A stretch of DNA of 64,000 nucleotides from Lunularia cruciata. Taxonomy: Eukaryota; Streptophyta; Marchantiopsida; Lunulariales; Lunulariaceae. Position 1 is the stretch's first letter, and each line of letters opens with the position of its first letter. Position numbers and translations under genes: made by a program. Shown here in pieces: positions 57,650-64,000 of this stretch. Below the pieces are notes generated by a model. The model was not told where the DNA came from and made no database searches. It saw only the letters and a program-made list of their open reading frames with translations. Location: the NCBI GenBank assembly GCA_948567375.1, contig OX419756.1, positions 52,120,552 to 52,184,551 on the forward strand, written 5' to 3'.

Positions 57650-59759
57650 TGAAGTCTCTCACAAAAGTCTCCACATCTTCTCCATCCTTGCAAAAGAAAA
57701 CCAAAAGTTTCCCCGTCTTAAGTCCTCATTATCTTTCTTTTCTCTCAATATTTTTTATTTTCTTTTCTCACTCTACAAATAATAGAGTATGTGCATGACT
57801 AACACTATTTGAGAGTAATAAACCCTAGAGAATGAAAAAGGTTTAGGTTACTCTAAGATTTCTATGGCAATATCAAATCCTAGAGTGCATATTAATTAAA
57901 CCCTTATTGATAGTTTATCCATAAGTTGAAAGATTATCTCCATCACTAATCTTGAGAACTAGCTGATGAAAATGATAGTATTTTTATAGCTATACTAAGA
58001 CTCTCTCCAAGATCCTTCACAAAAGTCTCCAAAAGTGCTTTTACTCCACTACACTTGTGTTCTTTTGGAAGTCCTTGTACTCCACAAACCTCACACAACC
58101 CCTTGGTCTTAGATCTTCTCCCTCAAGAAGATCCAACATGGTGAAGAAGGTCCGACATGCAAACCCAAGTCAAGTAAGCCTCTCTTTTCCTTCAATCTCT
58201 TGCTCTCAAAGGTCAATGGACATGAACGTGCCTTATATCCTTTATCTCTACATAAAAAGCACTAAGACTCACTCTTTCCTTCAAGTGGGGTATGTTTTTG
58301 ATCCTCTCAACACTCTCTTCAAATTCTATTTAAACTCTATTTTCCTCAAATCCACCCTTACAATCACCTCAAGCCCTTGAAGAACCTTGCATAGCCTCAA
58401 TTTTCTACTCTTGGTGACCTTCAATGTTCCCAAGATGAGTCTAAACACTCAAATGTGCTTTTTGTTGCTCTCACACTCTTCATGCATGAGATCTCAACTT
58501 TGTAAAATTGTGCCTCTCCTCACAAGGTCACTAAATTTTCTCACCTTGTATGTCATAGACCTCTGAAATTTTGTATACTTGATCAAAATCCTAGGTTTTC
58601 CTCTCTTGCAAAATTCTAGATCTTTTCATCAAGCTATTTGGCTTAGGCACCTTTCTATTCAACACACATATTTCAAATTTGGTCTAAACACCACCTCCTT
58701 CACTTTTAAAACTCATAATACTTGCACAAGAACAATCTCTCTCTCATTCTTAAGCCAAAAGGTAATATAAAATGCACTGAATTTTCTTAGAAAGTTTCAA
58801 AAAAATTCATTGAAAATTGAAGAAATGGTAAGCTATGTACAAATTTCTAGAGAACACGTAGTTTTGGGAGCAATTTCTCCTATCAACTTTTAAAAATTAT
58901 AGCTCAATGCATGTACTAGCTCTCACAATAATTTCAAATGTGCTAATTGAAGAATAATCTAAGCTATCATGTGTAGAAATTTCAAGTCTAGATCTTAGAT
59001 TTGAGATTTTGCCCAAAATTACCATAATTCCCAAAATCTGCAATCCACCTCACACAATCTTTCCAAATCTTCTCATGTGTACAAGATATAGAGTATCATC
59101 TCAAAGCCATCATAATGAATTATGAGGTATAAAAATGGGTTTTCTAACATAAGTTCAGCTTTCTCTTCCCCTAATGTTTTCTCCAAGTGAGCTCTCATAG
59201 CCTCCTTTTGTCTAATATATAATTGTATGTGGTATCTACATTTTTCGTTTGGATGAGTTTTGAAGAAGTGCATTGATGAAACCAAACTAAACCCAAATGG
59301 AGAAGAAACAGTGAGAAGCTTGTATTTTAATCCAACCCAAGGAAGTTGACTTCATGTTAGAGAAAGAAGGACTCAGATTGGATTGAAGGAGCGTAGACCC
59401 AAAGAAAGATGCTTCGTATTTGAATGAAGGTTGTAGGTCAGAATGACTACAGAGGACGTATCTTGGTGATGACATGTCCAAATTGTGCATGTATATCTTG
59501 TTGGAAGCGTCTCTTTTAGGGCTTTCCATTGCCACCAAAATAACAAAGTTTGGAGGTCTCTAGCAAAATTTACAAGCATTTGAAATTTTTGTAATAGTTG
59601 TATAGAGTAGTTGAGTGACTTCGGATTGGTGTCTTTGGGTCTATATTCTTTGGGTCTACACAACTTTGGACTTATACAACTTTGGGTTAGAAACTTCTTC
59701 ACCTCAGGACAAAGGTGATCAGATCTGAGGTAGTCGGACCTTGGAGTGCAATGAAGGTG
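57650..59759. other. E5 leader region, no domain recognised
   Basis: Between gag and the 5' LTR of E5. AT-rich with short frames only. From about 59285 the sequence changes character and may already belong to the E4-related insertion that is clearer from 59760. Confidence 0.4.
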
Positions 59760-60925
59760 ACTTTGGGGGTCTTGCTAGAGGCATAAGAGGAACTTAGAGT
59801 AGGGAAAGAAGATATTTAGGATATCCTTGACTTCAATTTTAGTTCAGATTGAAGATAGGATAGAAATTGATAAAAAAGTAGTAGTAGTGAATGAACTCAA
59901 AATGCAAGATCAGACAATAAGTGTATTTAGATTTGTCACTTGAGTCTTTAGAGAAGAGTGGGTTGTGAGATAAGGATGTAGATATGTTACCTATATCTTT
60001 AATTGCAGTTTAGAGTGAAGATATGTTAGAATTGGTAGAGGAATTAGTAGTTGTAGAACCCAAAGAAGATAGGTAAAAGAAGGAAGCTTCCTTGGGTTTG
60101 GAAGTTGAATTGGAGGTTGACATCGATTGGAGTAGAGGTAGCTTTGAGATTGGAAGAGGTAGATATGAAGAGTTGTATTGTCATTTAGATCTATAGGTTG
60201 GTAAAGTTGTTAGGAATTGGTTTAGGAAGTTAGATAATTGATGAAGTGATCTGTCTATTCAAAGAAAGCCTTTGCAGTAAAATGTTGTTCAATATTCATA
60301 TTCTTGAGAATAGATAAAGCAAAGTGCTTATTTTAGTGCTCATTGCTTCAGCTTAATTTTGAGTATCAATCCTATGATTGTGTTTGTGAGTGTGGAAAAA
60401 TTTGAAGTGCAAGTCAAAGTGATGGTTGGATGTTGGATTCTACAGCCTTGATCTTCATTCTATGTGCTTGATCTTGAGTGAAGTGCAATCAAAGCAATGC
60501 CTTGACAGATTTGAGAGGAATTGCAGTGTTGGTAGTATTTTACATTTGTGAGTGCAATATTGAAATGATGTGAAACAATTTTGATCTAGGAAGTTGTGCC
60601 TTCAGTGGAGGGGTGGAACAAAATTTTGAGGCAAAGTCGTTTTACAATGAAATAGCCATTTTTGGGAGGGATTGAATCATCACAATCAAGTTTGTTTGGA
60701 AAGATTTGTGATTATGAGTGTGTAATTTGTGACAAGAATTGTTGTTGAGCACTTGTTACTCTCTTTTGGGTGTAATTTCTACCTGAGAGATTAAAGAAGA
60801 ACTCAAGAAGAACTAGATTGTTACTATTTGCTCTATATTTGGATACTTTTGAATTGTATCTCTACGGGAATAATCTTTACTTACCTAATTACCGCAAAAG
60901 TGATATTTGCCGGGTTGTCACATTG
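59760..60925 (+). repeat. E4-related LTR and ORF-end copy within E5
   Basis: It matches 45060-46029 in the same order and orientation with heavy divergence: first a coding-like piece (TSILVQIEDRIEIDKKVVVV, compare TSIAVQIEDVIAIVVVPKPK), then the LTR-like part with ttaattttgagtatcaatc, tggaggggtggaa and ctctcttttgggtgtaat. The coding-like piece occurs a second time in weaker form at about 59990-60050. It ends GGGTTGTCACA. It probably inserted into the E5 leader. Confidence 0.6.
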
Positions 60926-60978
60926 TACATGGAACATTATCTGGCCTTTTAGAGAGGTCCAAGCTACGGAACCAAAAA

Positions 60979-61665
60979 TGTGAACCAGCCTATCTCCCAC
61001 TCAAAATGAACCTTTGATGGTTATTATGGTAATGCACCATGGGGTAAGAAGGCAAGGAACCCTAACTTCATCATACTCCTCAAAGGCTAATACTCCAAGA
61101 CTCAAGACATTGGCCACTAGAGAACTCAATGAGAAAGAGATAGTTGCAAATGAAAGGATGATGAGTACATCCTCACCCCTAGTTTATATACTTGTGAAAT
61201 AGTTATGCACCAAAGTTACTTATTACTTGAGTAACTCAAGTTACTAGGCTAAAAGTCAAATAAAGGCAAAATGCTAAAAGATATCCATACTCATGGGAAT
61301 ATTCTTCTAAGCATGTGGTCCTATCTTGATCCAACCACTAACTCAAGGATTCTTTCACATGGGCTATCCTTAGATTATAAAAGAATCCAAAAAAAAGCAT
61401 GTAGGCCCAAGAGTTATCAACTCTTTCCTCAAAGCCAAACACCTAAGAATAATACCAAGTCAATACATTAGAATCCAAAATAGTAGTGCTTATCTTTTCC
61501 ACTTCCTTTAAAGTAAGTTCTCCTCTATCCTAGTTATCACCATCTTTAGCTAATCATGATTAATGTAGAACCATCTTTTATCTTTATATAAATAATATCT
61601 TTCAAGTACTTATAATACTAAACTAAATATCATAATAACACATACATTTACAAATGGGTGTTACA
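60979..61665 (-). repeat. 5' LTR of E5 (687 bp)
   Basis: On the minus strand it starts TGTAACACCCATTTG and ends GGTTCACA, directly followed by TTTTTGGTTCCGTAGC as a likely primer-binding site. Its length equals that of the copy at 52117-52803. A TATA-like stretch is present in both (gtttatatacttg on the plus strand near 61181). Confidence 0.9.
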
Positions 61666-62860
61666 ATTCAAAGTTGCATAATCTATCAATAGAATAAAGC
61701 TTCTAATCAAGCTCTTGTGGAACTCCTTCAACCCTTTCCAACTTCTACACAATGATGGGCACAAGTAAGCATGGATCTAGTTTGTAAATTGCCCAAGATC
61801 CCCCCAGGTTTGACTTCATCTTAGTCTTTGTTGATAGACTCAGCAAAATGATTCATGTGTATCCTACCACCAAGGATGTGACCGCTCCACAATTAGCTCA
61901 ATTGTACTTAGATGTAGTCTTTCTCACCATGGGTTGCCTTGATTGCTCATCATTGATAGAGGCACTCTATTCATCAAATTGTTTTGGAGAACACTCTTTG
62001 GGTTCTTCAAAACCAAATTAGCCATGTCCATGACTTACCATCTATATATTGATGGACAAACAACATAGGCTAATTGCACTACTAAAGATTTGCTCAAGGG
62101 CTTCACCCTAGAGGAGCAAGAAAGGTAGGACACCTTACTCCCATTGCTGGAATTTTCATACAACAATTCAATGAATGCATCCAAACATGCCACACCATTC
62201 TTCTTCATGTATGGAGAGCATACTTTCACACCTTTGAGCTTGATGAAGATCCAATTGGTGGATACCAAGGTGAATGCCATCAACACTTTCATTTCTAGAA
62301 TCCAACAAGGAGTAGAGAGCGCTTAAAATAGAATACAAATTGCCTAAATTTGATAGAAATAGTATGTAGATGCACATTGACGACACCTAAAGTTCAATGT
62401 TGGTGATCAAGTCTAGTTGTCAACAACCAACCTCATAGTTGGTTCTTGCAAGCTCAGACCTCATTTAGTTGGGCCTTTTCCCATCCTTTATCAAATTGGA
62501 GCAATTGCCTATCACCTAGCACAAATCAAGATTTATCTTGTACTCCATGTGTCCTTATTATGTAGATATGTACCCCGACCGCCACACTTTTCTTCCATAC
62601 AAGAAATTTGATCTTGTTCTACACTCATTGATGACACAGAGGAATATGAAGTTGAATGCATTCTCCAAAAATACATCCTCCAAAAATGCATCCGTGGTAC
62701 TCACCATCTGTATGTAGAATATCTTGTACATTAGAAAAGGTATCTACTATATGAGGCAACATGGAAGCTAGCAGCCAACTTGGCCGATGCACCAGTGTCA
62801 GTGAAAGCTTTTTAGCAACAACTTCACAATGAGGATGTTGTGTCTTAAAAGGGGAGAGGT
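61666..62860 (+). pseudogene. E6 chromovirus, right part: integrase core, GPY/F module, chromodomain
   Basis: It continues the integrase left at 52116. CIIYQ (with a stop) then NKASNQALVELLQPFP completes the zinc-domain end. QVSMDLVCKLPKIPPGFDFI and LVFVDRLSKMIHVYPTTKDV are the core with its first Asp. LLEFSYNNSMNASKHATPFF is the core end. KLRPHLVGPFPILYQIGAIA and LHVSLLCRYVP form the GPY/F module. A chromodomain follows at 62634-62790 (EEYEVECILQKYI, THHLYVEYLVH, a stop, KRYLLYEATWKLAANLADAP). The stop TAG stands where the aromatic-cage Trp of YLVKWKGY is expected. A polypurine tract (aaaaggggagagg, 62847-62859) precedes TGCAATACC. Chromodomains of chromoviruses bind methylated histone H3. 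Confidence 0.85.
62634..62790 (+). other. E6 chromodomain
   Basis: EYEVE at the start, YLVH.KRY in the middle and EATWKLAANL at the end follow the chromodomain pattern EYEVEKIL...YLVKWKGY...TWEP..NL. The central Trp codon is TAG, one change from TGG. A small internal duplication (ctccaaaaatacat, cctccaaaaatgcat) lengthens the first loop. Confidence 0.85.
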
Positions 62861-62861
62861 T

Positions 62862-63694
62862 TGCAATACCAATAGCTAGATATATTATCTAGAGATGAAA
62901 ATTGACTTGGTAACATCTAAAAGGATGTTAGGTATGATGGGCTAGGTAGATCAGATAGAGGTTTCATAGAAAGAGCACTTCTACTAATAGGGTAGGAGCC
63001 AAGAATAGCCCAAAAACTTTAGAGTCAATTTTGGAGGCCTAAATGGATGAATTAGGCCCTGAAAATGTGAGGAATCCCCCCCATTAGAGGACAAGCTGGC
63101 ATTCCTACCCCCTAGGTTTGTCTCATCAAGAGCTTTTTAACATACCTCATACACACGATTTGGAGATTCCTATGAGAAGATTCCTTAAAAATTTCCTGTA
63201 GTCAAAGATGGTTTGACCAACCGTATAAGATTAAAACCAACATGTCACCCATGCATGCAACTAATCTAGGGGTGGAGCTCATTGACATATCACCAATCCA
63301 TGTATCTGATCTAAGGGTAGAGCTTCCTTTGAGGGGATCCTCTTTGATATATAACAAGGAGAATGTGCTCCTTTGGGGCATTGGAGGATTGAGTGTGAAG
63401 CTTGTGTTTCTGTGTTTCTCTTAAGGTCTCTTATCCATGGAGGATTAAAATCCTTCTCCCACTCAAGACTCCTAAAACTAAAACACACCCCTTTCTCTCA
63501 ACTCTCCACCACCTATATACATTAGAGCCCTTGAAAAGGATAAGACCATACTCCATATGGCCAACCAATTAAATGCACATAGATTGCTAACATGGCAATA
63601 GTTCAACCATGAGATCCGTTGTATAGCTTACTCCATCTTTATGGAGATAAACCATAGTAGCTTACTTTTTCATGGGTTACACAACCCACAACAT
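62862..63694 (+). repeat. Putative 3' LTR of E6
   Basis: It begins TGCAATACC two bases after the polypurine tract, as expected for an LTR. A TATA box TATATAA is at 63348-63354. No second copy was found in the window, because the 5' end of E6 is truncated, so the right boundary is unknown. Confidence 0.45.
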
Positions 63695-63790
63695 GATAAC
63701 ATGAAAAAGAAGAACACCAAAAGATCCAAGTCACTGCTGAACAACTCAAGAAGGAGGCATTGGACTTGAAACTTCTCCATGATATCAAGG
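63695..63790 (+). repeat. Fragment related to E4 gag leader
   Basis: About 95 bp match 46165-46255 (shared aagaacaccaaaaga and gaacaactNNNgaaggagg). The translated core TAEQLKKEALDLKL resembles TLEQLEKEVLDLEL there. A further partial repeat of tggacttgaaacttctcca follows at about 63792. It suggests another E4-type copy to the right of the window. Confidence 0.55.
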
Positions 63791-64000
63791 TATTAGACTT
63801 GAAACTTCTCCACTCTAAACTCATGTTTCTAGATTGAAAAAACTTTGTCTTTAATCTATCTTCCTTTTCTTCTTGTGTATAACACTCTTATGCTTCTATC
63901 CCTATCAACAATCATGAAGTTGATCACATCTTTGCACGTCACCACATTCAACATGGCCACCAACAACATACTAAATACAAAATCCTTTGGGAAATTTATC

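Larger units (their letters stand above)
52117..61665 (-). mobile_element. E5: Ty3/gypsy element inserted in the E6 integrase
   Basis: A 9.5-kb minus-strand element with LTRs of 687 bp at both ends. With falling coordinates: 5' LTR, a primer-binding-like TTTTTGGTTCCG directly after it (60978-60967), leader, gag (57628-56387), protease (about 56160), RT and RNase H (55571-54203), integrase (53962-52852), polypurine tract and 3' LTR. No chromodomain or PHD finger follows the integrase. The leader contains foreign plus-strand sequence (59760-60925) related to E4. No clear target duplication is visible (tgttt left, attca right). Frames are broken throughout. Confidence 0.87.

Noticed and set aside
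52112-61670. Target-site duplication around E5
   Set aside because: The flanks (tgttt and attca) do not match; a partial likeness is not evidence.
1-64000. tRNA, rRNA and CRISPR-like arrays
   Set aside because: None seen. The tandem repeats present have two or a few adjacent units without spacers, and the organism is a plant.

Overview
The window is nuclear DNA of a land plant, dominated by decayed LTR retrotransposons. Only two genes look intact: an intronless BTB/POZ (T1-type) protein with a WD40-like tail (31867-33309, +) and a three-exon alpha-expansin (40147-41353, +). Spliceosomal introns, an expansin, a plant-type B3 exon and plant Ty1/copia and Ty3/gypsy elements all support a plant. 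A bryophyte or other non-seed plant is my guess from the style of the retroelements; the sequence alone does not settle it.

Layout. 1-1610: left-truncated Ty3/gypsy element (E1, minus). 1781-12445: a large minus-strand Ty3/gypsy element (E2) with LTR-like ends. Its order is gag with two zinc knuckles, aspartic protease, a C5 cytosine DNA methyltransferase domain, reverse transcriptase, RNase H, integrase and a C-terminal PHD finger. A solo LTR with a 4-bp target duplication sits inside it (8304-8982). 12446-15730: a putative LTR-like stretch with heat-shock-element-like motifs, then a degenerate Ty1/copia element (minus). 15731-23988: AT-rich sequence with a Ty3/gypsy relic (21990-22730, +). 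23989-27229: relics of host genes on the minus strand, a B3-domain exon and the first exons of an Aquarius (AQR) splicing-helicase gene broken by frameshifts. 27895-29130: another Ty3/gypsy relic (+).

31867-41353 is the gene island: the BTB gene, a minus-strand expansin pseudogene (35436-36654) and the intact plus-strand expansin, the last two forming an inverted pair. From about 43130 to the end is a nested retrotransposon block. It holds a gag-only type element (E4, plus, 43.1-49.15 kb) and a chromodomain-bearing chromovirus (E6, plus, 49342-52116 and 61666-62860). The integrase of E6 is split by a 9.5-kb minus-strand Ty3/gypsy element (E5, 52117-61665) that has two LTRs of 687 bp each.

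Most interesting is E2. It combines a captured DNA cytosine methyltransferase (motifs I, IV, VI, VIII, IX and X recognisable in one reading frame) with a PHD histone-reader module on its integrase. The methyltransferase would write a chromatin mark and the PHD finger would read one, within one retroelement. The copy is dead: its frame is broken mostly by TAG and TGA codons that look like C-to-T changes of CAG, CGA or TGG, as expected for a heavily cytosine-methylated element. Integrases in this one window carry three kinds of tail: PHD finger (E2), chromodomain (E6) and neither (E5).
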